Shown in pieces: positions 17,225 to 25,440 of a stretch of 64,000 nucleotides of DNA; the stretch's first letter is position 1; every line of letters starts with the position of its first letter. The stretch comes from Halolamina salifodinae (GTDB lineage: Archaea; Halobacteriota; Halobacteria; Halobacteriales; Haloferacaceae): the NCBI RefSeq assembly GCF_017874235.1, contig NZ_JAGGLC010000001.1, positions 248,001 to 312,000 on the forward strand. The letters run 5' to 3'. A program made the translations under genes and the position numbers. The notes under the pieces were generated by a model. The model saw nothing but the letters and a program-made list of their open reading frames with translations. It did not search any database and had not been told where the DNA came from.

Positions 17225-18130
17225 ATGGTACGGACCGAGAAACGCGTCCGCGAACTCGTCTCGGAGGACCCCACCATGCGGGAGGTCGTCGAGACGGTAC
17301 TCGACCGCGCCGACGACGGCGAGGTCACCTGGGCGGACGTGAAAGGCGAGATCGAGAGCGGCCAGTGGGGCCGCCTGATCGAGAAGGAGGTGCTCGTCGA
17401 GGGCGAGGCGGGGTTCCGGATCGAGGACCCGGAAGCCGCCCGTGAGGGACTCAAGGGTGAGGACGGCGACCTCACGAGTTCCTCGGTCGACCTCGACGAG
17501 GTCGAGGGGACGACGTGGTCGAAGTGGGACAAGATGGCGGGGGCCGGCACCCTGCTCTTTTTCGTCGGCTACATGTACAACCCCATCCGGAACGCGGTGG
17601 GCACGACCATCGACGTCGTGCTCGGGCCGCTGCTCGAAGTGCTGCCGTTCTACGCGGTCGTGCTGCTGCTGGCGATGACGACCGGGCTCTACTCCACCGC
17701 GCTGCGTGGCGTCCTGATGGACATGGAGAAGATGAGCATGTATCAGGACCGGATGAAGGACATCCAGGAGCGCCGGAAGGAGGCCAAGGAGCGCGGCGAC
17801 GACGCCGCGATGCAGGAGATCCAGGAGGAGCAGATGGAGGCCATGGGCGACCAGCTCGGCATGTTCAAAGAGCAGTTCCGCCCGATGGCGTGGATCATGT
17901 TCCTCACCATCCCGGCGTTCCTCTGGATGTACTGGGCCATCGGCGCCCGCGGCGCCGAGAGCCACCACGTGCTCGGGGAGGTCGTGTTCCCCATCTGGGG
18001 TGCCATGGGGTGGACCGAGCCGATGCTCGGGCCGATCCAGCCGTGGATCTTCTGGTACTTCATCTGCTCGACGGCGTCGATCCAGATCATCCAGAAGGCC
18101 CTGGACATCGAGATGTCGCCGAGTTCGTAA
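17225..18130 (+). CDS. DUF106 membrane protein (archaeal Oxa1/YidC/EMC3-like insertase)
   Basis: The 301-residue protein has an N-terminal soluble domain (about 100 residues, with a helix-turn-helix-like segment typical of haloarchaeal members), then a membrane helix, an amphipathic coiled region rich in Met, Glu and Lys (MYQDRMKDIQERRKEAKERG) and two more C-terminal helices. This three-helix layout is the archaeal member of the Oxa1 superfamily, which inserts membrane proteins. Position directly after adk is the conserved neighbourhood for this family. The Met-rich coiled-coil is the expected ribosome-facing or substrate-facing element. Confidence 0.88.
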   Translation: MVRTEKRVRELVSEDPTMREVVETVLDRADDGEVTWADVKGEIESGQWGRLIEKEVLVEGEAGFRIEDPEAAREGLKGEDGDLTSSSVDLDEVEGTTWSKWDKMAGAGTLLFFVGYMYNPIRNAVGTTIDVVLGPLLEVLPFYAVVLLLAMTTGLYSTALRGVLMDMEKMSMYQDRMKDIQERRKEAKERGDDAAMQEIQEEQMEAMGDQLGMFKEQFRPMAWIMFLTIPAFLWMYWAIGARGAESHHVLGEVVFPIWGAMGWTEPMLGPIQPWIFWYFICSTASIQIIQKALDIEMSPSS

Positions 18131-18258
18131 GCGCGCTCGCCTTTTCACGGTTTTTCGTCGCGTCGACGTCGATTCGGCGGCCGGCGGCGTGATCGGCCGT
18201 CACTTTGGCCCCCTCCACCACCGCCGGGTTTTTCGACACTCCGGCCCATAGCCCGAGT

Positions 18259-18612
18259 ATGGAAACTGTTCGCCAGGCGCTCCGAGAGCTCCCGGACGCC
18301 GTGTTTGCCGACGTACTCGAGAGCGAGTCCGCCTATCGGCTCGTGATCGACCTCCCGGGAGCGACCGCCGACACCGTCGACCTCCGGACGGAGGGCGGCG
18401 GCCTCCACATCGAGGCCCGCCGGGAGAAGTCCACCCCGAGCGAGTTCGACTACGTCCGCGAGGACCGCCCGCTGTTCCTCGACGCCGAGATCCCGCTACC
18501 GTCGGACGCCGGCAGCGACGCCGAGGCGTCGATGAGTCGCGGCGTGCTCACCGTGACGGTCCCGAAGCGCTCGGCCGACCCGGCGGAGTCCATCGAGATC
18601 GACGAGGCCTGA
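18259..18612 (+). CDS. Hsp20/alpha-crystallin-like small chaperone
   Basis: The 117-residue product has an alpha-crystallin-like beta-sandwich: YRLVIDLPGATADTVDLRTEGGGLHIEARRE, then FLDAEIPLP and RGVLTVTVPK, where GVLTVTVP replaces the usual GxLxVxxP. It lacks a long N-terminal arm, so oligomer size may be small. Hsp20 proteins hold unfolded proteins without ATP. Its stop overlaps a 16-codon ATG frame that leads to the UbiB gene. Confidence 0.85.
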   Translation: METVRQALRELPDAVFADVLESESAYRLVIDLPGATADTVDLRTEGGGLHIEARREKSTPSEFDYVREDRPLFLDAEIPLPSDAGSDAEASMSRGVLTVTVPKRSADPAESIEIDEA

Positions 18613-18668
18613 TGGCCCGCCGAATCGCCGCCGCGACCGTACCGCCGCGACAGGAGGGGTGATCCAGG

Positions 18669-20336
18669 CTGGCGTCGCTCCGCGCGTACTGGCGCTTCCT
18701 CGTCGTCCTCAAAGGGTTCCTCCCGCTGCTGCTGGCGTGGGGCCGGGATCGGAACCGGTTCCTGCTGTTCGGCCGCAGCCGTAGCGTCGGCAGCGAGACA
18801 CGCGTCCGCCGGGCGGAATCGCTGCTCGAGACGCTGCTCACGCTCGGGCCGACGTTCATCAAACTCGGCCAACTGCTGTCGACCCGGCCCGACGTGGTCC
18901 CGCCCGAGTACATCGACGTGCTCGCGAGCCTGCAGGACGAGGTGCCGCCGGCCGACTGGCCCGAGGCAAAGGAGGTGCTCGAGGACGAACTCGGGCCCGT
19001 CGAGGAGACGTTCGAGGAGTTCGACACCGACGCCATCAGCGGCGCGAGTCTGGGGCAGGTCTACCGCGCCGTCCACGAGGGCGAGCAGGTGGCCGTGAAG
19101 GTGCGCCGACCCGGCATCGTGCCGCTGGTGAACGCCGACCTGCGGGTGATCCGCTGGTCGCTCCCGGTGATCGTCTTCCTCACCGACGAGTCGAGTTCGT
19201 TCTCGCTGTCGAACCTCGCCGAGGAGTTCTCGAAGACGATGCGCGAGGAGATGGACTACGGCCGCGAGCGTGCGATGCTCGAGGAGATCGACGAGAACTT
19301 CGCGGGTGACGAGGAGATCCGCATCCCCGACACCCACGCCGACGCGTCCGGGGATTCGGTGCTGACAATGGAGTACCTCCCGGGGACGAAGATCAACGAC
19401 ATCGAGGAACTCGACGCCAAGGGGATCGACCGGACCGAACTGGCGACCCGGCTTCAGCGCATCTACCTCCAGATGATCATCGAGGACGGCGTGTTCCACG
19501 CCGACCCCCACCCCGGCAACCTCGCCGTCGACGATGAGGGCGCGGTGATCTTCTACGACTTCGGGATGAGCGGCCGCGTCGACCCGTACGTTCAGGAGAA
19601 GATCGTCGAGTTCTACGTCGCCATCGCCGAGAAGGACACCGACGCCATCCTCGATGCCCTGGTCGACATGGGCACGCTCTCGCCGGAGGCCGACCGCGAG
19701 GTGATGGGCCGGGTGATGGAGTTAGCGATCCAGGACGCCCGGGGCGAGGAGATCGAACAGTACCGCGTCCAGCAGATCATCGAGCAGGTCGAGGGGACCA
19801 TCTACGAGTTCCCCCTCCGCCTGCCGCGGAACCTCGCGCTCGTGCTCCGGGTCGCGACGGTCGTCGAGGGGGTCTGTGTCACCCTCGACCCCGACTTCGA
19901 CTTCATCAGCGTCGCGACTGACTACCTCACCGAGCAGGGCTACCGGGAGCAGACCGCCCGGCGCATCGCCAGCGAGGCCGCCGATCAGGCACAGGAGACC
20001 GCCGGCGCGCTGGTGTCGGTGCCCCCGAAACTCGACCGGGTCCTCGACGGACTGGAGGACGAGTCGCTCACGGTCAACATCAACGTCGAGGACGACAACG
20101 ACGTGCTGCGGAACCTCGCGAAGCGGCTGATCCTCGGCATCTTCGTCGCCGCGGGGGTGCTTTCGGCGGCGCTGATCTACGCGTTCGGGCAGGACTGGCG
20201 GGTGTCGGCCGGGATCCTCGCGGTCACGGCGCCCATCGTCGTCACGCTCTGGCGCTCGTTCCGGCGCAAGCAGCGGTCGATCCGGGCGACGCCGCAGTTC
20301 ACGCGCCAGAGCATGCGCGAACGCGAGCAGGACTGA
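18669..20336 (+). CDS. ABC1/UbiB-family atypical kinase, CTG start proposed
   Basis: The protein has the UbiB hallmarks: the KxGQ motif in TFIKLGQLLSTRPD, the Ala-rich loop GASLGQVYRA, the VAVKVRRPG lysine, FHADPHPGN and the DFG motif in FYDFGMSG, with two C-terminal membrane helices. Members support isoprenoid quinone metabolism. Coding similarity (RAYWRFLVVLKGFLPLLLAW) extends well before the first GTG (18894), up to an in-frame TGA at 18660-18662. Between them no ATG, GTG or TTG exists; the CTG at 18669 sits 5-11 nt after a strong Shine-Dalgarno-like GGAGGGGTGATC, so CTG initiation is proposed. This gives 555 residues. Confidence 0.85.
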   Translation: MASLRAYWRFLVVLKGFLPLLLAWGRDRNRFLLFGRSRSVGSETRVRRAESLLETLLTLGPTFIKLGQLLSTRPDVVPPEYIDVLASLQDEVPPADWPEAKEVLEDELGPVEETFEEFDTDAISGASLGQVYRAVHEGEQVAVKVRRPGIVPLVNADLRVIRWSLPVIVFLTDESSSFSLSNLAEEFSKTMREEMDYGRERAMLEEIDENFAGDEEIRIPDTHADASGDSVLTMEYLPGTKINDIEELDAKGIDRTELATRLQRIYLQMIIEDGVFHADPHPGNLAVDDEGAVIFYDFGMSGRVDPYVQEKIVEFYVAIAEKDTDAILDALVDMGTLSPEADREVMGRVMELAIQDARGEEIEQYRVQQIIEQVEGTIYEFPLRLPRNLALVLRVATVVEGVCVTLDPDFDFISVATDYLTEQGYREQTARRIASEAADQAQETAGALVSVPPKLDRVLDGLEDESLTVNINVEDDNDVLRNLAKRLILGIFVAAGVLSAALIYAFGQDWRVSAGILAVTAPIVVTLWRSFRRKQRSIRATPQFTRQSMREREQD

Positions 20337-20387
20337 CCGGATCGCCGGCATCCAGTGGTTTTTGCGGGAGCCAGCCCCACAGCCCGC

Positions 20388-21464
20388 ATGGACGTATCGC
20401 CGTTCGGGCTGGAACGCTGGTTCGCGGAGTACGAACACGAGGCGGACATCATGCTCGCCGAGAGCGGGATCCGGTCGCTGCCCGCCGACCGCTTCGACCT
20501 GGACCCGGGAAAACTGGGGTACGTGATCCCGACTAACGGCGACCCGGAATTCCGCGCGGACGTGGGCGCCCGCTACGACCGAAGCGCCGACGAAGTGCTG
20601 TTCACGGTCGGCACGCAGGAGGCGAACTTCCTCACCTTCCTCTCGCTGTTGCACTCCGAACACGGCGACCACGCTGTCGTCGTGACGCCGACGTATCAGG
20701 CGTTGCACGCCGTGCCGGAGGCGTTCGGCGAGGTGACGCGGGTCCCGCTGAATCGCGGGGACTGGAGCGTCGACGTGGCGGGGGTCCGGAAGGCCATCCG
20801 CGACGATACGGCGGTCGTCGTGCTCAACAACCCGAACAACCCCACCGGCGTCTATCACGACGAGGAGACGGTCCAGGAGCTGTACGACCTCGCGGCCGAG
20901 AACGACACGTACCTGCTCTGTGACGAGGTGTATCGCCTGCTCGCCGACGAGCCGATCACCCCCGCTGCGGCGCTCGGAGAGTACGGCATCTCGACCACGA
21001 GCCTCACGAAGGCCTATGGCCTCGCCGGCCTGCGGTTCGGCTGGGTCGTCGGCGACGAGGACGTGGTCGAGCGGGCGTGGCGCTGGAAGGACTACACCAG
21101 CATCTCGCCGAGCCTGTTCGGCCAGCACGTCGCCAAGCAGGCGCTGGGCGAGCAGGAAGACGACATTCTCAGCGAGAACCGGGAACTAGCGCGCGAGCAC
21201 AAACGGATCGTCGCCGACTGGATCAACGACCACGGGCTGGACTGGGAGGTACCGACCGGCGTCAGCGGGTTCGTGACGGTTCCGGATGGCTTCGAGGACG
21301 CCGAGGAGTTCTGCCGCGTCGTCGCCGAGGAGGCGTCGGTGGTGCTGGCGCCGGGCCACCTGTTCGGGCCCTACGAGAACCGCTTCCGGATCGGCTTCGG
21401 CCTCAGAAAGGAGGAGCTACGCGACGGACTCCGGCGCGTCGGTGCCGTGATCGAGAACCGTTAA
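20388..21464 (+). CDS. PLP-dependent aminotransferase, class I/II
   Basis: The 358-residue protein is a fold-type I aminotransferase. Visible are the NNPNNPTG motif, the CDEVYR aspartate-tyrosine pair, and STTSLTKAYGLAGLRFGW with the PLP-binding Lys and the following Arg/Gly-rich loop. C-terminal FRIGFG supplies the substrate-carboxylate Arg. The sequence resembles aspartate/other amino-acid transaminases of haloarchaea; exact substrates unknown. ATG at 20388 follows the UbiB stop by 51 nt. The stop overlaps the stop of a small opposite gene. Confidence 0.9.
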   Translation: MDVSPFGLERWFAEYEHEADIMLAESGIRSLPADRFDLDPGKLGYVIPTNGDPEFRADVGARYDRSADEVLFTVGTQEANFLTFLSLLHSEHGDHAVVVTPTYQALHAVPEAFGEVTRVPLNRGDWSVDVAGVRKAIRDDTAVVVLNNPNNPTGVYHDEETVQELYDLAAENDTYLLCDEVYRLLADEPITPAAALGEYGISTTSLTKAYGLAGLRFGWVVGDEDVVERAWRWKDYTSISPSLFGQHVAKQALGEQEDDILSENRELAREHKRIVADWINDHGLDWEVPTGVSGFVTVPDGFEDAEEFCRVVAEEASVVLAPGHLFGPYENRFRIGFGLRKEELRDGLRRVGAVIENR

Positions 21465-21577
21465 TCGTCAGCGCCGTCGGCGTCTTCGGCCCGCGGATCG
21501 TCGGCGCCGGACGGCGCCGCCGGCTCGGGGACGACGGTCACGTGGTCGATACCGACGGCGTGGTTCTTCGTGGCCAT
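21461..21577 (-). CDS. Small conserved-looking protein of 38 residues
   Basis: The frame starts at an ATG at 21577 and reads MATKNHAVGIDHVTVVPE, then an acidic Ala/Pro/Asp-rich tail to TAA at 21463. The ordered first half followed by an acidic tail looks like a real haloarchaeal micro-protein rather than a chance frame. An AT-rich promoter region with a dyad lies upstream (21600-21690). I do not recognise a function. Its stop codon overlaps that of the aminotransferase gene head-on. Confidence 0.55.
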   Translation of the reverse strand: MATKNHAVGIDHVTVVPEPAAPSGADDPRAEDADGADD

Positions 21578-21599
21578 GTTTCACGGAAGGGCCTCGCCC

Positions 21600-21690
21600 C
21601 TCAAGAGATTACCCATACGCATAACGTATCGCCGGGCGGCGGCTGATACCTGCGGGGTATACCCATGTCTGGTGGGTATCGGCGGTCGGT
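21600..21690 (-). promoter_or_regulatory. AT-rich promoter region with dyads upstream of the 38-residue gene
   Basis: This region contains ATACG-CATAA-CGTAT (21615-21629), the perfect 10-bp palindrome GGGTATACCC (21655-21664), and a further GGGTAT 9 nt later that forms an ATACCC/GGGTAT inverted pair. These lie 38-100 nt upstream of the small gene on the minus strand and are far more AT-rich than the flanks. They look like operator and TATA elements; the binding factor is unknown. Confidence 0.45.
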
Positions 21691-21803
21691 CACGGGACAA
21701 CTGGGGCGCATCGGCGGCGACGATGGTGGCGGCTGTGGAGGGGGTAGTGACGCGTGTCGTCGACGGGGTCGCAAACGTTCAGAAACCCGCGACCGGTCAC
21801 ACA

Positions 21804-21935
21804 CGATGACGGCATCGGCTCCGACACCGTGACACGGAGGTCACGGTCGTCGCGTGCCGTCATCGGCGTCGAGCCGTGACGTAGAAGTTCAAACTCACGG
21901 CGTAGGTTCCGTAGCTCCGGCACGGAGGCCGGAGC
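21804..21935. ncRNA. Structured spacer with three hairpins downstream of ppa
   Basis: Three consecutive hairpins are visible. H1 (21804-21865) has an 11-bp outer stem (CGATGACGGCA with its complement) and an 8-bp inner stem ACCGTGAC/GTCACGGT with loop ACGGAG. H2 (21873-21901) has a 7-bp stem GCCGTGA/TCACGGC. H3 (21914-21935) has an 8-bp stem GCTCCGGC/GCCGGAGC with the same loop ACGGAG. No gene is seen in the 375-bp spacer 21578-21952. It lies in the 3' region of ppa (minus strand) and could be its 3' UTR or terminator, or an independent RNA; strand unknown. Confidence 0.4.
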
Positions 21936-21952
21936 GGGTCACGGGCCGTAAG

Positions 21953-22483
21953 TTAGAAGTTCTCGTCGTAGAGGTCCTGTGCGTGCTCGATAGCGTCGAG
22001 GGCGGCCTGCTTGTCCTCCCACCCGAGCGTGGTGACCTCCTTGCCGGCCTCGAGGTTCTTGTAGGTCTCGAAGAACTCGTCGATCTCGTCGAGGGTCTGC
22101 TGGGGGATGTCGTCGAGGTCCTCGATGTGGTCGAAGCGGGGGTCCTCGCTGGGGACGGCGATGACTTTGTCGTCCTGCTCGCCGTCGTCGTCCATCTTCA
22201 TCAGCGCGACCGGCCGGGCCTCGACGATGCAGCCGGGGAACGTCGCGTCCTCGACCATCACCATCACGTCGAAGGGGTCCTCGTCGTCGTAGTAGGTCTG
22301 CGGGATGAACCCGTAGTCGTAGGGGTAGTGGACGTTCGAGTGCAGCACGCGGTCGAGCACGACCCCCGGCACGTCCTTGTCGTACTCGTACTTGTTGCGC
22401 TCACCTTTGAGACATTCAACGACAGCGTAGATCTCCTCGGGCGCGTCCGGCCCGGTTTCGAGCTCTTCCCAGAGGTTCGTCAT
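21953..22483 (-). CDS. ppa: Inorganic pyrophosphatase
   Basis: The 176-residue protein is a family I soluble pyrophosphatase, splitting PPi from nucleotide and tRNA metabolism. Active-site elements are visible: ERNKYEYD near residue 30, HSNVHYPYDYGFIP, DEDPFDVMVM and the DDKVIAV metal-binding stretch. Length and order are typical of the hexameric type. ATG at 22483. A divergent PadR-type regulator begins 200 nt away; a three-hairpin structure lies just after the stop. Confidence 0.96.
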   Translation of the reverse strand: MTNLWEELETGPDAPEEIYAVVECLKGERNKYEYDKDVPGVVLDRVLHSNVHYPYDYGFIPQTYYDDEDPFDVMVMVEDATFPGCIVEARPVALMKMDDDGEQDDKVIAVPSEDPRFDHIEDLDDIPQQTLDEIDEFFETYKNLEAGKEVTTLGWEDKQAALDAIEHAQDLYDENF

Positions 22484-22682
22484 GCCTGGGAACCTTCCGT
22501 CAAGTCGGGCAAATGCCTTTCGGGATGTTCCTGTCCGGGCGAAAACGCTTTTACGTTGGGACGAGTACCTTTCGACGCGAGCACTGGACGAACGCCTCGT
22601 ACCGGTTAGTCGCCGACGGCGCCCCGGGAAGGAGGGCGCAGTCGAACCGCGGGCGGGGGACGGACGGTGCCACGATCCAACA

Positions 22683-23045
22683 ATGTCAGAGGCAGAAGCA
22701 GTCAACGACGAAGAGCCAGGTATCGCACGCGACCTCACCGCGTTCCAGCAGAACATCCTGATCATCCTCTCCGAGGAGCCGATGTACGGGCTCGCCATCA
22801 AGCGCGAGCTCGAGAGCTACTACGGGGACGAGGTCAACCACGGCCGACTCTACCCCAACCTCGACGATCTGGTCGAACTCGACCTCGTCGAGAAGAGCGA
22901 ACTGGACAAGCGGACGAACCAGTACGCGCTCACCGAGACCGGCCGCGAAGCCGTGCTCGACGGGATCCAGTGGACGCTCTCCCGGTACGTCACCGACGAG
23001 GAGCGCGCCGACGAGGTTCGCGAGATCCTCGACGAGCAGGCCTAA
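22683..23045 (+). CDS. PadR-family transcriptional regulator
   Basis: The 120-residue protein is a single PadR winged helix: TAFQQNILIILSEEPMYGLAIKRELESYYGDEVNHGRLYPNLDDLVELDLVEK, followed by LTETGREAV and a C-terminal dimerisation helix. The MYGLAIKREL and GRLYPNL segments are diagnostic of the family. The ATG at 22683 follows an open leader. Its stop overlaps the opposite gene by 4 nt. Target unknown. Confidence 0.9.
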   Translation: MSEAEAVNDEEPGIARDLTAFQQNILIILSEEPMYGLAIKRELESYYGDEVNHGRLYPNLDDLVELDLVEKSELDKRTNQYALTETGREAVLDGIQWTLSRYVTDEERADEVREILDEQA

Positions 23046-23668
23046 GAGTCGATAACCGCCGGCGGCTCGCTGTCAGCCGCGTCGAACAGTTTTCGCACGG
23101 ATTCCTCGACCAGCGACGCGTCCGCTTCGTCGGGCCAGACGTTCCGCGGGTAGTACTCCTCGAAGAACTCACGAACCTCCTCGCTAGTCAGGTCCTCGGC
23201 GGGCTTTGCGTAGTGGTTGCTCGCAAAGGCCGCGAACGCGCGTGCGTTCTCCTCGTGGGTCGGCGCCGACTCGGCGACGGCGTCGACGAGCGCGTCGTTG
23301 TGGTCGGCAACTTCCTGCCACTGCTCGGGGTCGCCCGGACCCGAGAGGCTCACCTCGACGGCGCGCTCGGTCTCCTCGATCCGGTCGAACTGGACGGTTC
23401 CGTCCGCCAGCCACTCCTCGGGGTAGAGCACGAGCGTGTCGTCCTCGTCGCGGATGCGGTCCTCGTAGTCGTGTTTGGCCGCGAGATCCGCCCGGCGCTC
23501 CCGGTAGAGTTCGGCCTCCGCCTCGGCGTCGTTGTCCTCGTCCGCGCGGCGCTCGGCCGCCCGCGCGAGGCGCGTGAGTCGTTCGGCCTCGTCGACGGCC
23601 TCAGCCGGGATGTCCGGGACGCGCTCCTCCTCGTCAGTGGGTGCAGTGTCACTATCGGGCGTCATCAA
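23042..23668 (-). CDS. Haloarchaeal rnhA-operon protein, unknown function
   Basis: The 208-residue acidic protein overlaps the 3' end of rnhA by 17 nt on the same strand and belongs to a haloarchaeal family usually found beside rnhA. The first half is a charged helical region (EAERLTRLARAAERRADEDND) and the second half has the pattern LTSEEVREFFEEYYPRNVWPDE. The tight overlap suggests coupled translation and a shared process, possibly removal of RNA from DNA. No catalytic motif is visible. Confidence 0.8.
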   Translation of the reverse strand: MMTPDSDTAPTDEEERVPDIPAEAVDEAERLTRLARAAERRADEDNDAEAEAELYRERRADLAAKHDYEDRIRDEDDTLVLYPEEWLADGTVQFDRIEETERAVEVSLSGPGDPEQWQEVADHNDALVDAVAESAPTHEENARAFAAFASNHYAKPAEDLTSEEVREFFEEYYPRNVWPDEADASLVEESVRKLFDAADSEPPAVIDS

Positions 23669-24248
23669 GTGCCTCGTTCGCCAGATCGTCGGCGCGGTCG
23701 TTTATCTCCCGCGGAACGTGCTCGATGTCCCAGCGCTCGAACGCCCGCAGTAGCTCTCGGGCGGTCACGCGTTTCTCCTTGAGTTCGGGGTCGTTGGTGT
23801 TCCACTCGCCCCGGAGCTGTTTGACCACCAACTGCGAGTCGCCCCGGATGTCGAGTTCGTCGAGGCCGAAGTCCCGCGCCGCCCGGAGCGCCCGCAGCAG
23901 CGCCTCGTACTCGGCCTGGTTGTTCGTGAGGCGGCCGAGGCGTTCCCCGCCCTCGGCGACGACGCCGTCGCTGGAGACGATAGCCCAGCCAGCGGCCGCC
24001 GGGCCGGGGTTGCCGCGACTGGCGCCGTCGAAGTAGACGTGGGCGCGCCCGCCGCCCTCCTCCAGCAGAAGCGTGAGGTCGGTGGGGCTGGCGCCCTGTA
24101 CCACGATCTTGTCGTCGTAAGCGACGGCGACGGCGTCGCCGTGTTCGGCCCGCCAGCGTTCGTGGTCGGTGTTGCCGTCCCGGATCTCGACGCCGGCCTC
24201 GCGCAGGCGCCGGCGTGCGGTCTCGGGATCGACGGAGACGGTGGGCAT
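23652..24248 (-). CDS. rnhA: Ribonuclease HI
   Basis: The 198-residue enzyme cuts the RNA strand of RNA-DNA hybrids. An N-terminal haloarchaeal extension of about 65 residues precedes the RNase H fold with [14 protein letters not shown] (first Asp), [13 protein letters not shown] (catalytic Glu), [17 protein letters not shown] (Asp) and the final [11 protein letters not shown] Asp. All four catalytic acids are present. ATG at 24248, divergent from the TFB gene; it is followed by the overlapping rnhA-operon gene. Confidence 0.95.
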   Translation of the reverse strand: MPTVSVDPETARRRLREAGVEIRDGNTDHERWRAEHGDAVAVAYDDKIVVQGASPTDLTLLLEEGGGRAHVYFDGASRGNPGPAAAGWAIVSSDGVVAEGGERLGRLTNNQAEYEALLRALRAARDFGLDELDIRGDSQLVVKQLRGEWNTNDPELKEKRVTARELLRAFERWDIEHVPREINDRADDLANEALDDAR

Positions 24249-24333
24249 GGGCCCGCTACCCGCCGGGCGAGTAAAGGCGGTTCGCTCGACGCCGCCGACC
24301 GCCGGCTAGCGCTTGTACAACTGGGTTGTGGCC

Positions 24334-24341
24334 AACTTTTA
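24334..24341 (+). promoter_or_regulatory. TATA-like box of the TFB gene
   Basis: AACTTTTA lies about 31-38 nt before the TFB ATG at 24372 in the 123-nt spacer shared with divergent rnhA. The spacing allows a short 5' leader. Confidence 0.35.
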
Positions 24342-24371
24342 CCCGAGTTGCTTTCGACACTAACTACCACG

Positions 24372-25379
24372 ATGACGCGGCCAACTCGACGGCGGGAGTC
24401 CGAGCGGGGACGGGGGAACGCCGAGACGGTGGGAGACGAGGATGTCGACGCCGACGAGGTTGACCCGGGGAAAACCGACCCCGAAGAGATCGACCCGGAG
24501 GAGGTCGACTCGGCGGATCTGCGTCGTACATCCGACGGTGAACTGATCCACGAGCCCACAGGGCTGATCCTCGAGGAGGACAACGTCGATCCCGGTCCGG
24601 AGTGGCGCGCGTTCAACCACAACGAGCGCCAGAGCAAGTCCCGGGTGGGTGCGCCGATCACGGAGACGATGCACGACAAGGGGCTCACCACGACCATCGA
24701 CTGGAAGGATCAGGACGCCTACGGCCGCTCGCTCTCCTCGAAAAAGCGCAGCCAGATGCATCGCCTGCGCAAGTGGCAGGAGCGCATCCGGACGAAAGAC
24801 GCCGGCGAGCGAAACCTCCAGTTCGCGCTCTCGGAAGTCGACCGCATGGCCTCGGCGCTCGGCGTCCCCCGATCCGTTCGAGAGGTCGCGTCGGTGATCT
24901 ACCGCCGTGCGCTCGACGACGACCTGATCCGCGGGCGCTCCATCGAGGGCGTCGCCACGTCGGCGCTGTACGCCGCCTGTCGGAAAGAGGGTATCCCCCG
25001 CAGCCTCGAGGAGATCACCGAGGTCTCCCGCATCGAGCGAAAGGAGATCGGCCGCACGTACCGCTACATCTCCCAGGAACTCGGACTGGAGATGCGCCCC
25101 GTCGACCCGAAGAAGTACGTCCCGCGGTTCTGCTCGGAACTGGAACTCAGCGAGGAGGTGCAGGCGAAAGCCGTCGAGATCATCGAGTCCACTGCCGAAC
25201 AGGGGTTGCTCTCCGGGAAGTCGCCGACGGGCTACGCCGCCGCCGCCATCTACGCCTCGTCGCTGCTCTGCAACGAGAAGAAGACCCAGCGCGAAGTCGC
25301 CGACGTGGCCCAGGTCACGGAGGTGACCATCCGCAATCGGTATCAAGAGCAGATCGAGGCGATGGGGATTCACGGGTAG
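24372..25379 (+). CDS. tfb: Transcription initiation factor B (TFB) lacking zinc-ribbon cysteines
   Basis: The 335-residue protein has the conserved B-reader segment (DPGPEWRAF, residues 74-81) and two cyclin folds (about 130-225 and 230-330) that bind TBP and the BRE, with the recognition helix [25 protein letters not shown]. The region aligned with the N-terminal zinc ribbon (residues 46-70) reads [25 protein letters not shown]: both CxxC knuckles are lost, the second becoming HEPT. An acidic segment ([21 protein letters not shown]) takes its place. Since the ribbon contacts RNA polymerase, recruitment may differ from a standard TFB. Confidence 0.94.
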   Translation: MTRPTRRRESERGRGNAETVGDEDVDADEVDPGKTDPEEIDPEEVDSADLRRTSDGELIHEPTGLILEEDNVDPGPEWRAFNHNERQSKSRVGAPITETMHDKGLTTTIDWKDQDAYGRSLSSKKRSQMHRLRKWQERIRTKDAGERNLQFALSEVDRMASALGVPRSVREVASVIYRRALDDDLIRGRSIEGVATSALYAACRKEGIPRSLEEITEVSRIERKEIGRTYRYISQELGLEMRPVDPKKYVPRFCSELELSEEVQAKAVEIIESTAEQGLLSGKSPTGYAAAAIYASSLLCNEKKTQREVADVAQVTEVTIRNRYQEQIEAMGIHG

Positions 25380-25440
25380 CGAGCCCTGGGGACTGCCGGG
25401 CACAGAACTTTCAAGCCGGTGTAGCGCCGATTCGGTACTG

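Noticed and set aside
21826-21935. CsrA/RsmA-type binding hairpins (GGA in loops)
   Set aside because: The loops contain GGA, but CsrA is not known from archaea, so no mechanism is claimed from the resemblance.
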